Assembly: GCF_900167145.1 (NCBI RefSeq)
Contig: NZ_FUWG01000011.1
Coordinates: forward strand, 48,869-112,868
Length of the DNA stretch: 64,000 nt
Direction: 5' to 3'
Origin: Treponema porcinum
GTDB taxonomy: Bacteria > Spirochaetota > Spirochaetia > Treponematales > Treponemataceae
The position numbers were made by a program, and so were the translations under genes. The notes under the pieces were generated by a model that was not told the origin of the DNA, made no database searches, and saw only the letters and a list, made by a program, of their open reading frames with translations. Positions 12,079 to 21,460 of the stretch are shown piece by piece (the first letter of the stretch is position 1; the number at the start of each line of letters is the position of its first letter).

Positions 12079-13746
12079 ATGAAAAAAGAAAGCGTATTGA
12101 TATTGGGCGCAGGACTTATGCAGTCTCCTGCGATAAATGCGGCAAAGCGGAACAGATTTAAAACATTCGTCATTGATGCAAATCCAAATGCAGAGTCTGT
12201 TTTTCTTGCAGACGAATTCAGGCAGATTGACTTAAAGGACAAGGAGCGAATTTTTGAATTTGCATCGGAATTGCAGAAAAAGGAAAATCTGAAGGCTGTA
12301 TTTACGGCAGGAACAGATTTTTCAGCTTCAGTGTCGTATGTGTGCGAAAAACTCGGCTTGTGCGCCCACAGTTATGAAGCTGCGCTGAATGCAAGCATAA
12401 AACCTAGAATGCGCGCCTGTTTTGAACGTGCAGGCGTCCCTTCACCAGAGTATTTTTCTTTTTCACGCGAATCTGATTTGCAGGACGAACTGTATTGCAT
12501 TGAGAATATTCAGCAGGCTGTGGAAAAGCTTGGTTTTCCGTGCGTTGTAAAACCTGCCGACAATATGGGCGCGCGCGGCTGCCGTATGATTCGCTCCAGG
12601 GAAGAAATTGTATGCGCCGTGGAAAATGCCGTAGAAAGTTCCCGGACAGGAACTATTATTCTTGAACGATATATGGAAGGTCCTGAATATTCAATAGATG
12701 CTGTTGTGTATAACGGAACGCTGACGGTTACTGGCTTTGCAGACCGTCATATTTATTATCCGCCGTACTTTATCGAAACAGGACATACAATGCCGACTTC
12801 CGCCGGTGAAAAAGAAAAGGCAGAACTTATCGCGGCTTTTGCCGCCGGGGTGAAGGCTTTGGGACTTACCTGCGGTACGGCAAAAGCTGACATAAAATAT
12901 ACGCCGAACGGACCTGAAATAGGGGAGATTGCGGCGCGTCTTTCCGGCGGATATATGTCAGGATGGACATTTCCGTATTCCTCAGGGCTTAACCTTACGG
13001 AGCAGGCGCTTCTGATTGCAGCTGGCAGAGTACCGGAAAAACTGCTCCGTATGCGAAAACCTGTTGAGTTCAGACCATACGTTTCTTCCGGTGCGTCCGC
13101 TTCACCGTGCCAACCGCCGTTTGAACTGTACGAAGTAGTTTCAAAAAAAACAAGCGCCGAACGCGCCTGGATTTCTATTCCGGGAACAATTGCGTCTATC
13201 TCCGGTATAAGGCATTCCGAAAGAACGCGCTTTGTAAAAAACGTGTTTCCGCGTCCTGTACATTCCGGCGAAGAAGCCGTTTTTCCCCGGAACAACGTGC
13301 AGAAGTGCGGAAACGCAATTTCCCTTTCTAAAAACCGTGATAAAGCCGTAAACGCAAGCTGCCGTGCATGCAGTCGCGCGTTCATACGCCTTGAGCCGCA
13401 TAACGAGCGGACGGAACGTTTCCTGAAGGGCGAAACGTCTGCTGACGAGCGCGGTTTTCCGCCGCCGGCTTATCGTTCGTTCCTGCAACTGGAGCATACG
13501 CCGCTTTCCGGGATTATTCCGGAAAATTCTTCCGTCCTTCGCTCTGTTCCTCCTGAAATACAGCCGCTTCTTGACAGTGCGGAAACTGACTGGAACTATC
13601 TTACGCTCCGAAAGTCCGCAGAACGTTTTGACAGACTGTGCCGGAAACACCCTGCAATTCCGCAGGAACGCTTCTGGAAGGCGCTTTTAAAAGGCGGAAT
13701 TCAAGCTGCCGTTTATGTTTCAGACTCACTTTCCGAAAATAAATAG
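12079..13746 (+). CDS. ATP-grasp family ligase
   Basis: 555 residues. The N-terminus is a Rossmann-like preATP-grasp domain (VLILGAGLMQSPAINAA). An ATP-grasp fold follows at about 110-310, with FPCVVKPADNMGARGCR, ILERYMEGPEYSIDAVV and EIAARLSGGYMSG, resembling the carbamoyl-phosphate synthetase/PurK type. These enzymes join a carboxylate to an amine or thiol through an acyl phosphate. The C-terminal 200 residues are Arg/Ser/Pro-rich and I do not recognise them. It starts one base after the preceding stop and is the last gene of the sugar-modification operon. It may add an amino-acid or acyl group to the glycan; the substrate is unknown. Confidence 0.8.
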   Translation: MKKESVLILGAGLMQSPAINAAKRNRFKTFVIDANPNAESVFLADEFRQIDLKDKERIFEFASELQKKENLKAVFTAGTDFSASVSYVCEKLGLCAHSYEAALNASIKPRMRACFERAGVPSPEYFSFSRESDLQDELYCIENIQQAVEKLGFPCVVKPADNMGARGCRMIRSREEIVCAVENAVESSRTGTIILERYMEGPEYSIDAVVYNGTLTVTGFADRHIYYPPYFIETGHTMPTSAGEKEKAELIAAFAAGVKALGLTCGTAKADIKYTPNGPEIGEIAARLSGGYMSGWTFPYSSGLNLTEQALLIAAGRVPEKLLRMRKPVEFRPYVSSGASASPCQPPFELYEVVSKKTSAERAWISIPGTIASISGIRHSERTRFVKNVFPRPVHSGEEAVFPRNNVQKCGNAISLSKNRDKAVNASCRACSRAFIRLEPHNERTERFLKGETSADERGFPPPAYRSFLQLEHTPLSGIIPENSSVLRSVPPEIQPLLDSAETDWNYLTLRKSAERFDRLCRKHPAIPQERFWKALLKGGIQAAVYVSDSLSENK

Positions 13747-13804
13747 CAGGGAAGTGTAATACAAATTTGCATTATAAATTTAACTGACTTTTTATGGGAA
13801 TGTT

Positions 13805-14872
13805 ATGAAAAAACAGATTGAACAGATATTTTTTATTGCAGCCGCTTTTTTCTTTTTTCAGACGGCTGCCCTGAATGCACAGGACAGTATTCCGCAATCA
13901 TCAGGGCGCATTCCGCTTTTGGATGCTGTTAAAAATGAAGGAATTGTATTTTTCTGGGATTCGCTTTCGCAGACAGGCGTTTTGGAGCGCAGCGGACATC
14001 AGCTTTCGTTCCGTGCAGGCGAACAGCTTGTGCTTTTGGACAGCGAACTTATTATGCTCACCGATGCACCGTCAGTTCAGGACGGAACGGTTACCGTTAC
14101 AAAAAAATTCCTTGAACTTGCAGACGATTACCTCAAGCCTTCAAATGACGGCGAAGGATTTAAAATCGGTGCAATTTTAATTGATCCCGGACACGGCGGA
14201 AAAGACCCGGGTGCTGTGGGAACTTTTAAAGTAAACGGAAAGCAGGTAAAAGTTCAGGAAAAAGACGTAGTTCTTTCCGTCGGAAAAAATTTGTATTCCC
14301 GCTTAAGGCAGTCATATCCCGACAAGCAGATTATTATGACTCGCTCCACGGATGTTTTTCTTACGCTCGGCGAACGCACTGATATTGCAAACAATGTAAA
14401 GCTCGGTGAACGCGAGGCGGTACTGTACGTGTCCATTCACGCAAATGCCTCTCTTGATAAAAAAGCAAGCGGCTACGAAGTCTGGTATCTTTCTCCGGGC
14501 TACCGCCGTACAGTAATAGACAGTTCCGCTGCAGACGACGATAAAAGCCTTTTCCCTATACTGAACTCTATGATGGAAGAAGAATATACGACCGAAAGCA
14601 TTTTGATGTCAAAATTCATTATGGACGGACTTCAGGCACAGATTGGTGACCAGACTAAGGCACGCGGCATAAAGGCGGAAGAATGGTTTGTCGTCCGTAA
14701 TGCAAATATGCCGAGCGTCCTTATAGAAGTCGGATTTGTAACGAACGAAAAAGAAGCGCTGAATTTGAATTCCGATACATACTTGCAAAAGACGGCGCTC
14801 GGTATATATAATGGAATACAGGCGTTCGTAACTCATTTTGAGCGCTCAAGAGGATTTACACAGGCACGATGA
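13805..14872 (+). CDS. N-acetylmuramoyl-L-alanine amidase
   Basis: Periplasmic zinc amidase (Amidase_3) that cleaves the MurNAc-L-Ala bond of peptidoglycan. 355 residues with a signal peptide ending near ALNAQ. A short N-terminal beta-rich region precedes the catalytic domain at about 120-345. The zinc ligands are His in DPGHGGKDPG, Glu in VQEKD and His in VSIHANAS; the catalytic Glu lies in LIEVGFVTN. It overlaps the following GerMN-like gene by 4 bp (ATGA). From memory this pair also precedes flaA in T. pallidum. Confidence 0.92.
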   Translation: MKKQIEQIFFIAAAFFFFQTAALNAQDSIPQSSGRIPLLDAVKNEGIVFFWDSLSQTGVLERSGHQLSFRAGEQLVLLDSELIMLTDAPSVQDGTVTVTKKFLELADDYLKPSNDGEGFKIGAILIDPGHGGKDPGAVGTFKVNGKQVKVQEKDVVLSVGKNLYSRLRQSYPDKQIIMTRSTDVFLTLGERTDIANNVKLGEREAVLYVSIHANASLDKKASGYEVWYLSPGYRRTVIDSSAADDDKSLFPILNSMMEEEYTTESILMSKFIMDGLQAQIGDQTKARGIKAEEWFVVRNANMPSVLIEVGFVTNEKEALNLNSDTYLQKTALGIYNGIQAFVTHFERSRGFTQAR

Positions 14873-15339
14873 AAATAAAAATACCGCGTTTACGCATACA
14901 TTCCTATATTCTGCTCGCCGTTATTGCCCTTTCTGCGGCAGTTTCTTTTATTGTTTGGGCAGTGCATTTTCCCGGAGTCAGAAGGACTTTTGTCTACGAG
15001 TCTGCAGCTTCCGGTTCTTATTCAATAGAATCCCGGTATCTAGTTTCCGATCCGGAGCAGGGAAAAATCCGCAACTATATTGACGAACTTCTGCTCGGTC
15101 CGATTTCAGAGCATTGCCGCCCGATATTTGCTGACGGAACGTGCGTTCTTTCGTGCTTCAGGCGGAATTCCGTACTGTACGTAGAAATTTCAGATGATTT
15201 TCTGCTTGATGATGCAGAAAAAACTGATTTCAGGAAGAAATGCGGACTTTTCAAAAAAAACATAATCCGCAATTTTCCGGGAATAAAACAGGTTGTTGTT
15301 TTTGCCGGAGGAAATGAACTTTTTGCCGATGACAAATGA
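14869..15339 (+). CDS. GerMN-domain membrane protein
   Basis: 156 residues. One N-terminal transmembrane helix (SYILLAVIALSAAVSFIVW) anchors a periplasmic domain of about 110 residues. This resembles GerMN, from the pattern YLVSDPEQGKIRNYIDELLLGP, then VLYVEISDDFL and FPGIKQVVVFAGG. GerMN domains occur in spore-germination GerM but also in non-sporulating bacteria, often beside cell-wall amidases, as here. Its translation is coupled to the amidase through ATGA. A role in cell-wall remodelling is inferred from that pairing only. Confidence 0.7.
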   Translation: MKIKIPRLRIHSYILLAVIALSAAVSFIVWAVHFPGVRRTFVYESAASGSYSIESRYLVSDPEQGKIRNYIDELLLGPISEHCRPIFADGTCVLSCFRRNSVLYVEISDDFLLDDAEKTDFRKKCGLFKKNIIRNFPGIKQVVVFAGGNELFADDK

Positions 15340-15372
15340 TGTGTTTTGTCTCTTTTTTCTGAAATAAAAGCG

Positions 15373-15401
15373 TTGACAAAACAAATGTCTTAAGAGATAA
15401 T
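15373..15401 (+). promoter_or_regulatory. Sigma-70 promoter of flaA
   Basis: TTGACA at 15373-15378 and GATAAT at 15396-15401, separated by exactly 17 bp, about 45 bp before the flaA start. Confidence 0.85.
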
Positions 15402-15446
15402 AAACAATATACAAGGCTACATCGAAATAGTTTAAAGGAGCTTCTA

Positions 15447-16523
15447 ATGAAGAGGACTTTTTTATTTGTAGCAGCTTCTATGCTGCTTGCTGGTATCTGT
15501 GCTTTTGCAGACGAAGCAACTGTTATTGATTTTACATTGCTAAAACCAGATTGCGTTGCTGATGAAAACGGAAACCCGACAGAAAACGGTCATACCGTTA
15601 TGGATTTCTCTACTGCTGCAGGTGCCACATTCACAGAAGATCAGAAAGATCTTATGAAAACATCTCTTGCTCTTCCACGGTGGGAAGTAAGTCTTAATTC
15701 TTCTGCTCGCACGGTAAGGAGTTTAGGACTTTCGACAGTTGTCGCTGCCCCTGTTAAGAGCGAATCAACACAGCCGTTTGCAGGTGAGAGCGTTATGGGT
15801 GTCCGTGTAGTATTCCCTGAATGGAATGCAAATGCGTATGCTTATATTAAGCCTCCGTTTGAGATTCCTGCTTATGAGCCGCTTGCATCAGCTGATGAGA
15901 ACGGTGTCCGCCAGGAACCTACTGATGAAGAAAAAGCAAGCGGAAAAACGCTTTTTGAAGATGGTTATGGTGTTGTAAAGAACGTAGGTACAATCAAATC
16001 TATCGCCGTTACGACAATGGGTATGAACTATCCGGAAGGACTGTATGTTCTTCTTAAGGATACAGACGGTGTAGAACGCCGCTATTTTATGGGCTATCTT
16101 GGCTTTGACGGCTGGAAAACACTTACATGGAACAACCCGCAGTATATTTCTGAAATCCGTAACCGTGAAATCCGCGTATATCCTATTTATCCAAGAGGAC
16201 TTCCTTTTGTTAAGTTCACTGGTTTCCAGATTACACGTGATGCGAGCCATATCGGCGGTGATTTCATCGGTTATTTCAAAGACGTAAGAATTATTTATGA
16301 CAAAGCTCTGCTTACATCAGACCGCGACATTGCTGACGAAGACCTTTGGGGAATTATCGGCAAGAAAGAGTCTGAGCGTCAGGCTGCTGAAATGGCTAAA
16401 TTCGGCAACAAACAGGTAAATCGTTACCTTGAGAAGGCTAAGCAGGCTACAGAAGAATCATTTACAGAAAATCTTGCACCAAGTGCACAGACAACTGGAA
16501 ATGGTGCTGCTGATGCAAAATAA
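15447..16523 (+). CDS. flaA: Flagellar filament outer layer protein FlaA
   Basis: Sheath protein of spirochaetal periplasmic flagella; it covers the FlaB core filament. 358 residues with a signal peptide (LFVAASMLLAGICAFA) followed by DEATVIDFTLL. The conserved FlaA core includes VMGVRVVFPEWNANAYAYI, KNVGTIKSIAVTTMGMNYPE and a jelly-roll-like segment with GGDFIGYFKDVRIIYDK. AAAGGAG lies 6 bases before the ATG. It stands as a single-gene unit between a consensus sigma-70 promoter and a strong terminator, in keeping with an abundant structural protein. Confidence 0.95.
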   Translation: MKRTFLFVAASMLLAGICAFADEATVIDFTLLKPDCVADENGNPTENGHTVMDFSTAAGATFTEDQKDLMKTSLALPRWEVSLNSSARTVRSLGLSTVVAAPVKSESTQPFAGESVMGVRVVFPEWNANAYAYIKPPFEIPAYEPLASADENGVRQEPTDEEKASGKTLFEDGYGVVKNVGTIKSIAVTTMGMNYPEGLYVLLKDTDGVERRYFMGYLGFDGWKTLTWNNPQYISEIRNREIRVYPIYPRGLPFVKFTGFQITRDASHIGGDFIGYFKDVRIIYDKALLTSDRDIADEDLWGIIGKKESERQAAEMAKFGNKQVNRYLEKAKQATEESFTENLAPSAQTTGNGAADAK

Positions 16524-16550
16524 CAGTTAGTTTTCTGTATCTATAAGATA

Positions 16551-16595
16551 GGGCATCTTGTGATTAAATGATTGCAAGATGCCCTGCTTTTTTTT
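16551..16595 (+). terminator. Rho-independent terminator of flaA
   Basis: A perfect 10-bp stem GGGCATCTTG/CAAGATGCCC followed by a T-run at 16588-16595. Confidence 0.9.
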
Positions 16596-16637
16596 AACGG
16601 TATCTGCCGTAACATATTTATTTTTGTGTTGTTTAAG

Positions 16638-16676
16638 TTTGTAAATATCAGTATTTTGAATTACAATATTTACAAA
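16638..16676. promoter_or_regulatory. Perfect 11-bp inverted repeat before the alarmone synthetase
   Basis: TTTGTAAATAT at 16638-16648 and ATATTTACAAA at 16666-16676, with a 17-bp spacer, ending 26 bp before the start codon. There is no T-run, so it is more likely an operator or a 5' UTR stem than a terminator. Confidence 0.45.
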
Positions 16677-16701
16677 TACTATTTGTTGGCGGAAATATAA
16701 A

Positions 16702-17949
16702 ATGCAATCAACCATTCCTGCAAAAGTTTCTATCAGACAGCGATATGAGAGCTATGAGCCGTATTTGAGGACAATACTGTCGAATATTCATTCGGTTCTT
16801 ATGGATAATATAAAGTTATCGTCACAGCCCACTTATAAAACTAGAATAAAAAGTTTTCAGAGTTACTACAAAAAGCTGCTTCGGCAGAAACCTGTTGAAG
16901 CAGCCGGCTCAGATTCTTTAGTCTGTCTTACTGATATGATGGGAATACGTATTATCTGCGCTTTTCTTGAGGACATATCTGTTGTCCGGGAGCAGATAGA
17001 AGGGCTGTTTGATGTAAAGGAAGTTGAAGTCAAGGGGGCTTCTCAAAGTTTTAAGGAATTCGGCTACGAGTCTGTTCACGTGCTTGTGGGAATTCCTGAA
17101 AGTTGTATGCCGAAAAATCTTCCTGACGGTGTAATAATTCCGCCGGAGCTGGTTTGTGAAATTCAAATCCGCACGATTTTGCAGGATGCCTGGGCTGAGG
17201 TTGAGCACGAACTTATTTACAAAACTGAATTTACTCCGTTTGATATGCCGCTTAGAAGAAAACTTGCGTCTATGAATGCTTCGTTAAGTCTTGCTGATAT
17301 TATTTTTCAGGAAATCCGTGATTATCAGAAAAAACTTCAGACTGAAATGAATGAACGCCGCCGTTCTTTCTATAAAATCGCAGATGACCTTACGAATATC
17401 GAAAAGTCATCGTCTTCCGCGCATTTTAACAAACCTATTGAGCGTGTAAATCCGTATGTTCAGGGAACGATAGACGATCTTCTGCTTCAGGCAATTCATT
17501 TTCACAATACCGGCGATTTGGATTCTGCGATTTCAATTTATTCAGAGATAATTAATTCAAAACCTGCTCCGAACGATATTGTTCTTTCCGTTATATATAA
17601 GCATCGTGGTATGGCTTATTTTACGAAGAATGATTATGAGAATGCGCTGGCTGATTTCAAAAGTTCTTTTGCTTTTGACAAAAACAGTTTCCGGTCAATT
17701 TATTACGAGGGAATTGTCTATTCAATTCAGAATAAATATGAGCAGGCTGTGGAGTGCTTTACAAAATCGCTTGAAATAAATGAATATCAGTCTCATACGT
17801 TTTTCCGCCGTGCCATTGCGTATTATGAACTTAAGCAGTATGAGAATGCGATGAGCGATGTTGTTTCTGCACAAAGACTTGGACTTGAGGATGAGGGGCT
17901 GGAGTCACTTCATTCAAAACTTGTAGAAAAATTTGATATGAAAGTGTAG
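16702..17949 (+). CDS. RelA/SpoT-like (p)ppGpp synthetase with TPR tail
   Basis: 415 residues. The N-terminal 230 residues are a RelA/SpoT synthetase domain: the substrate-binding DMMGIRIICAF, GYESVHVLV and the catalytic EIQIRTILQDAWAEVEHEL. No HD hydrolase, TGS or ACT domain is present, so it should make but not degrade alarmone. Residues about 250-400 are three or four TPR units (HRGMAYFTKNDYENALADF, FFRRAIAYYELKQYENAMSD). This resembles a small alarmone synthetase joined to a protein-interaction module. An 11-bp inverted repeat lies just upstream. Which signal or partner acts through the TPRs is unknown. Confidence 0.88.
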   Translation: MQSTIPAKVSIRQRYESYEPYLRTILSNIHSVLMDNIKLSSQPTYKTRIKSFQSYYKKLLRQKPVEAAGSDSLVCLTDMMGIRIICAFLEDISVVREQIEGLFDVKEVEVKGASQSFKEFGYESVHVLVGIPESCMPKNLPDGVIIPPELVCEIQIRTILQDAWAEVEHELIYKTEFTPFDMPLRRKLASMNASLSLADIIFQEIRDYQKKLQTEMNERRRSFYKIADDLTNIEKSSSSAHFNKPIERVNPYVQGTIDDLLLQAIHFHNTGDLDSAISIYSEIINSKPAPNDIVLSVIYKHRGMAYFTKNDYENALADFKSSFAFDKNSFRSIYYEGIVYSIQNKYEQAVECFTKSLEINEYQSHTFFRRAIAYYELKQYENAMSDVVSAQRLGLEDEGLESLHSKLVEKFDMKV

Positions 17950-17981
17950 TTTGTACGATTTTCTTTGTCTTTGCTTTTCTA

Positions 17982-18010
17982 TTGATTTATATTTTTCTGT
18001 ATGATATTAT
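17982..18010 (+). promoter_or_regulatory. Promoter of tRNA-Glu
   Basis: TTGATT at 17982-17987 and TATTAT at 18005-18010 with 17-bp spacing, 28 bp before the mature tRNA end. Confidence 0.7.
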
Positions 18011-18038
18011 TTCGCACCGTTATGCAGAGTAAAAGTAT

Positions 18039-18110
18039 GTCTCCCTCGTCTAGTGGTCAGGACATCGGGTTTTCATCCCGACAACATGGGTTCAATTCCC
18101 GTGGGAGATG
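18039..18110 (+). tRNA. tRNA-Glu (UUC)
   Basis: Acceptor stem GTCTCCC pairs with GGGAGAT (one G-U). The anticodon stem TCGGG/CCCGA encloses a loop with anticodon TTC. The T-arm is ATGGG/CCCGT with loop TTCAATT. CCA is not encoded. Confidence 0.95.
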
Positions 18111-18113
18111 TCT

Positions 18114-18148
18114 GTCCTTGTAATGAAAATTGCAAGGACTTTTTTTTT
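18114..18148 (+). terminator. Terminator after tRNA-Glu
   Basis: GTCCTTG (18114-18120) pairs with CAAGGAC (18133-18139), followed by eight or more T. Confidence 0.85.
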
Positions 18149-18163
18149 ATAAGAGGGTTTCCT

Positions 18164-20623
18164 ATGAGTGCCGATACCAGAACTTATTTTTTTCCGGATG
18201 TTATTTCGGAAATGAGGCAGATTATTGCTGATTTTGATGGAAATGAAGTTTTTTTTGCCGGAATGCTGAATGATGATGGAATTGTATGCTCCGTGTCTGA
18301 TGCTGCTCACGGAAATGACCGTTCCGTGCCGGTTCAAATGGACGAATCCCGAAAGTGCGATGTACTCATTCATAATCATCCTGGCGGAAATCTTGCTCCT
18401 TCGCAGGCTGATATTGCGGTTGCGGAGAATGCATCTGAAAATGCACAGGGTTTTTTTATCGTAAATAACGATGTTTCGCAAGTATATGTTGTTGTTGAGC
18501 CTGTTAAGAGAAAAAACTTAAAACAGATAGATGTGCAGAGTGCCGGCGAATATCTGGCGGACGGAGGACCTCTTTCTGTTATGTCGGAGAATTTTGAGGA
18601 GAGGGGAGTTCAGATTGAGCTGCTGCAGAAAATAGCTGCTGCTTTTAACCGGAACGGTATTGGTGTTTTTGAAGCCGGTACCGGCGTAGGAAAATCTTAC
18701 GCCTATTTAATTCCGGCATTGATTTGGGCATCGCAAAATCAGCAGAGGGTCATAATTTCTACCGGAACTATCAATTTGCAGCAGCAGCTTTGTGAAAAAG
18801 ATATTCCGGCGGCTGAAAAAATTGTCGGAACAAACGTAAAATTTCTTTTGATGAAAGGACGGCAGAATTATGTCTGCCGCCGACGTTTTGAGGATGCAGG
18901 CGCACAACGTGAACTTTTCGGTGAAGATACTGAAATTTTTGACAAGCTTAGGGAATGGCTGCAAACAACGCCATCCGGAAGCCGCAGTGATTTAAGTTTT
19001 ATGCCGCCGGATTCTGTGTGGTCGCGCATAAATTCTGAAAGTGATGCCTGTATGGGAATGCGATGTCCGTATCATACTGACTGTTTTGTAATGAAGGTGC
19101 GGAAAGAGGCTCTCGGTGCGAATTTAATTGTCGTAAATCACCATCTTTTGTTTGCGGATATTGAGTCAAGGCTTCATTCTGGCTCGTATGATGATGCCGC
19201 CGTCCTTCCGCCGTACAGAAGGGTGATTTTTGATGAGGCGCATGGAATTGAAAGCGCTGCAACAAGTTTTTTCAGCGAAACGTTTAATAAATTCAAGGTT
19301 CTGAAGCAGATGAACCAGCTGTATCGGAAGCGCAGGAATTCAGAAACCGGCTATTTGTGTACGCTTGCAATCCTTTCTTCAAATGAAGAAATTGCCGCAG
19401 AGGCGTATGAGATGGTTTCACGCATAAAATCAGATATAGCAAATCTGGAAGTTGCCGCGCTTGATTTGCTTCAGGCGGAATATACGATGCGGCTATGCGA
19501 TAAAACGGCGCGTGCATTCGGACCTGTAATTACGCTTTCTACTACACTGGCAGGGAGTCTTGGAAAATTCATTGCGCTTTCCCGTGAAATTATGGAAGGC
19601 ATTGCGGATGAAGATAAGGAAATTCCTGCGTTCTGGGAATCAAAGGTGCTGCTGCGCCGTCTGGAAGATGTTTCTGTAGTCCTGCGGGATTTTTCTGTAT
19701 GGGATGAAAAACGTGATTTGGTATTCTGGATTCAGAAGAAAATGATGTCGTCTGAGTCCGTCCGTGAGTCTGGCAGTCCGTTTTTTGTGACTTTTACGGA
19801 AACTCCGCTTGATATTGCCCCTCTTATGAATTCCGGCGTGTTTGAACCGATGGAATCTGTCGTGTGTACGTCGGCTACGTTGAAAACCGGACGTGATTTT
19901 TCATACTGGATGAAAAGAACCGGCATTTCGTATGCTGATACGGAACGCGTGCAGTGCGGAGAATTTGTTTCGCCTTTTCCGTATAAGAAGAATATGCTTT
20001 TTGCAGTTCCGAATGATGCGCCTCTTCCGGATTCTGCCGGCTTTCAGGCGTGGATAGAAGCGGCTGTTGTAAAGCTTATTGAGGCTGCGTGCGGAAGAAC
20101 GCTCGTCCTTTTTACTTCGTATGATTCTCTGAAAAGTTCGTATGCGGCTGCCTCCCGCGCATTGAAAAATTCTGACTATCCGCTTCTGTGTCAGGGAAGT
20201 GACGATAACGCCCGGCTTCTTGAACTGTTTCGGAAAGATGTTCCAAGCGTTTTGTTTGCAACCGATTCATTCTGGCAGGGCGTTGATGTACCTGGAGAAT
20301 CTTTGTCGCAGGTGATAATCGTAAAGCTTCCTTTTGCAGTACCTAATGACCCTGTTTTTACAGCCCGTGCAGAGTCTATTGAGAGCCGGGGCGGTTCTTC
20401 CTTTATGGAACTTAGTCTTCCTGAAGCCGTAATAAAATTTCGGCAGGGTGCAGGTCGTCTTATGCGGCGCGGTTCTGACCGCGGTTGCGTTGTAGTTTTT
20501 GACCGCCGCCTTTACGAAAAAAGGTATGGCTCTATTTTTATGAGTTGTATTCCTGAATGCAGGCGTATTTATGAGCCTGTGGAAAAAATTGCGGATGCTG
20601 TTTCTTCGTTCATATTTAATTGA
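18164..20623 (+). CDS. DinG-type helicase with N-terminal JAMM domain
   Basis: About 819 residues. Residues 1-115 look like a JAB/JAMM metalloprotease-type domain, with IHNHPGG followed by SQADI, which resembles RadC. From about 150 it is a DinG/XPD superfamily 2 helicase: Walker A EAGTGVGKS, DEAH box IFDEAHGIES, and C-terminal motifs FATDSFWQGVDVPG and FRQGAGRLMRR. Cysteines near 238, 296, 301 and 307 fit the iron-sulfur cluster of this family. The frame is open from inside the tRNA, but ATG 18164 has AAGAGGG before it and begins the JAMM domain. DinG enzymes unwind forked DNA, R-loops and G-quadruplexes. The JAMM target is unknown. Confidence 0.88.
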   Translation: MSADTRTYFFPDVISEMRQIIADFDGNEVFFAGMLNDDGIVCSVSDAAHGNDRSVPVQMDESRKCDVLIHNHPGGNLAPSQADIAVAENASENAQGFFIVNNDVSQVYVVVEPVKRKNLKQIDVQSAGEYLADGGPLSVMSENFEERGVQIELLQKIAAAFNRNGIGVFEAGTGVGKSYAYLIPALIWASQNQQRVIISTGTINLQQQLCEKDIPAAEKIVGTNVKFLLMKGRQNYVCRRRFEDAGAQRELFGEDTEIFDKLREWLQTTPSGSRSDLSFMPPDSVWSRINSESDACMGMRCPYHTDCFVMKVRKEALGANLIVVNHHLLFADIESRLHSGSYDDAAVLPPYRRVIFDEAHGIESAATSFFSETFNKFKVLKQMNQLYRKRRNSETGYLCTLAILSSNEEIAAEAYEMVSRIKSDIANLEVAALDLLQAEYTMRLCDKTARAFGPVITLSTTLAGSLGKFIALSREIMEGIADEDKEIPAFWESKVLLRRLEDVSVVLRDFSVWDEKRDLVFWIQKKMMSSESVRESGSPFFVTFTETPLDIAPLMNSGVFEPMESVVCTSATLKTGRDFSYWMKRTGISYADTERVQCGEFVSPFPYKKNMLFAVPNDAPLPDSAGFQAWIEAAVVKLIEAACGRTLVLFTSYDSLKSSYAAASRALKNSDYPLLCQGSDDNARLLELFRKDVPSVLFATDSFWQGVDVPGESLSQVIIVKLPFAVPNDPVFTARAESIESRGGSSFMELSLPEAVIKFRQGAGRLMRRGSDRGCVVVFDRRLYEKRYGSIFMSCIPECRRIYEPVEKIADAVSSFIFN

Positions 20624-20629
20624 CATCGT

Positions 20630-21439
20630 TTGTGTTTGCTTATAAAATTATTGAAATTAAAAATATGGAGCAATGGATTGTATAGTTTCATAACCTTGTG
20701 TTGTCTTTTTGGTGCTGTGATTCCGCCTGCCGTGCTGAATATTATTGCGTATCCTATAAGCAGGAGATGGAGTTGTGCTATATCACAATATATCGTAAAA
20801 GTTCTGGCTCCGCGTGTTTTTGCAATTCTTAACTGTTACAGGCATTTTTCTTTTTTCGGCTATTCAGATTCAAAGAAAATGCTGCCGGAACAGTTTATGA
20901 TAATTTCCAATCATCAGAGTCTTTTTGACATTCCTGCATTTATGAATTTTTTTAGGGAAAAAGAGCTTCGTTTTGTTGCAAAGGATAATCTTTCAAGGCA
21001 TATTCCGCTTGTGTCGGAGATGCTTCGTGCGCACCGGCATTGTATGATTCCGCGTAAGGGAAGTCCTATGGTTGCAATGAAAATAATGGAATCATTCGGA
21101 AAGCAGGTTCTTGAAAACAATCAGATTCCTGTTCTTTTTCCGGAGGGAACCCGCTCAAGGGACGGAAACGTAGGAAAATTCTATTCTGCAGGATTCAGGA
21201 AACTGAACGAAGCGGCCGGACTTCCTGTCGTGGCGTGTGCCGTTGACGGCGGTTCAAAAATCCGTGATTTGGATCATATTATGCGCAGCCTTAAAAACGG
21301 CTGCTATCGGGTAAAAGTATTAAAGGTATTCGATGCTCCTAAGACAAAAGAAGACGAGTCTTTCGTTCTTGAAGAAAGCAGGCGTCTTATACAGAATCAA
21401 CTTGATGACTGGCGTAAGCTCGGAAGCAGCTGCCGCTAG
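20630..21439 (+). CDS. plsC: 1-acyl-sn-glycerol-3-phosphate acyltransferase
   Basis: Makes phosphatidic acid from lysophosphatidic acid at the inner membrane. The acyltransferase motifs are present: NHQSLFD (HX4D), the RFVAKDNL segment, PEGTRSRDG and the following VPVVACAVDGG-like strand. A hydrophobic N-terminal segment (FITLCCLFGAVIPPAVLNIIAY) anchors it. No ATG is available. The frame opens at TTG 20630, but TTG 20678 has GGAG seven bases upstream and may be the true start, giving about 253 residues. It is transcribed with or just after the DinG gene and ends at a bidirectional terminator. Confidence 0.9.
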   Translation: MCLLIKLLKLKIWSNGLYSFITLCCLFGAVIPPAVLNIIAYPISRRWSCAISQYIVKVLAPRVFAILNCYRHFSFFGYSDSKKMLPEQFMIISNHQSLFDIPAFMNFFREKELRFVAKDNLSRHIPLVSEMLRAHRHCMIPRKGSPMVAMKIMESFGKQVLENNQIPVLFPEGTRSRDGNVGKFYSAGFRKLNEAAGLPVVACAVDGGSKIRDLDHIMRSLKNGCYRVKVLKVFDAPKTKEDESFVLEESRRLIQNQLDDWRKLGSSCR

Positions 21440-21460
21440 TTTTTGACCGGGTGTAAAATA

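Noticed and set aside
18053..18163. Upstream extension of the DinG frame
   Set aside because: It lies in tRNA-Glu and its terminator; ATG 18164 has a good ribosome binding site.
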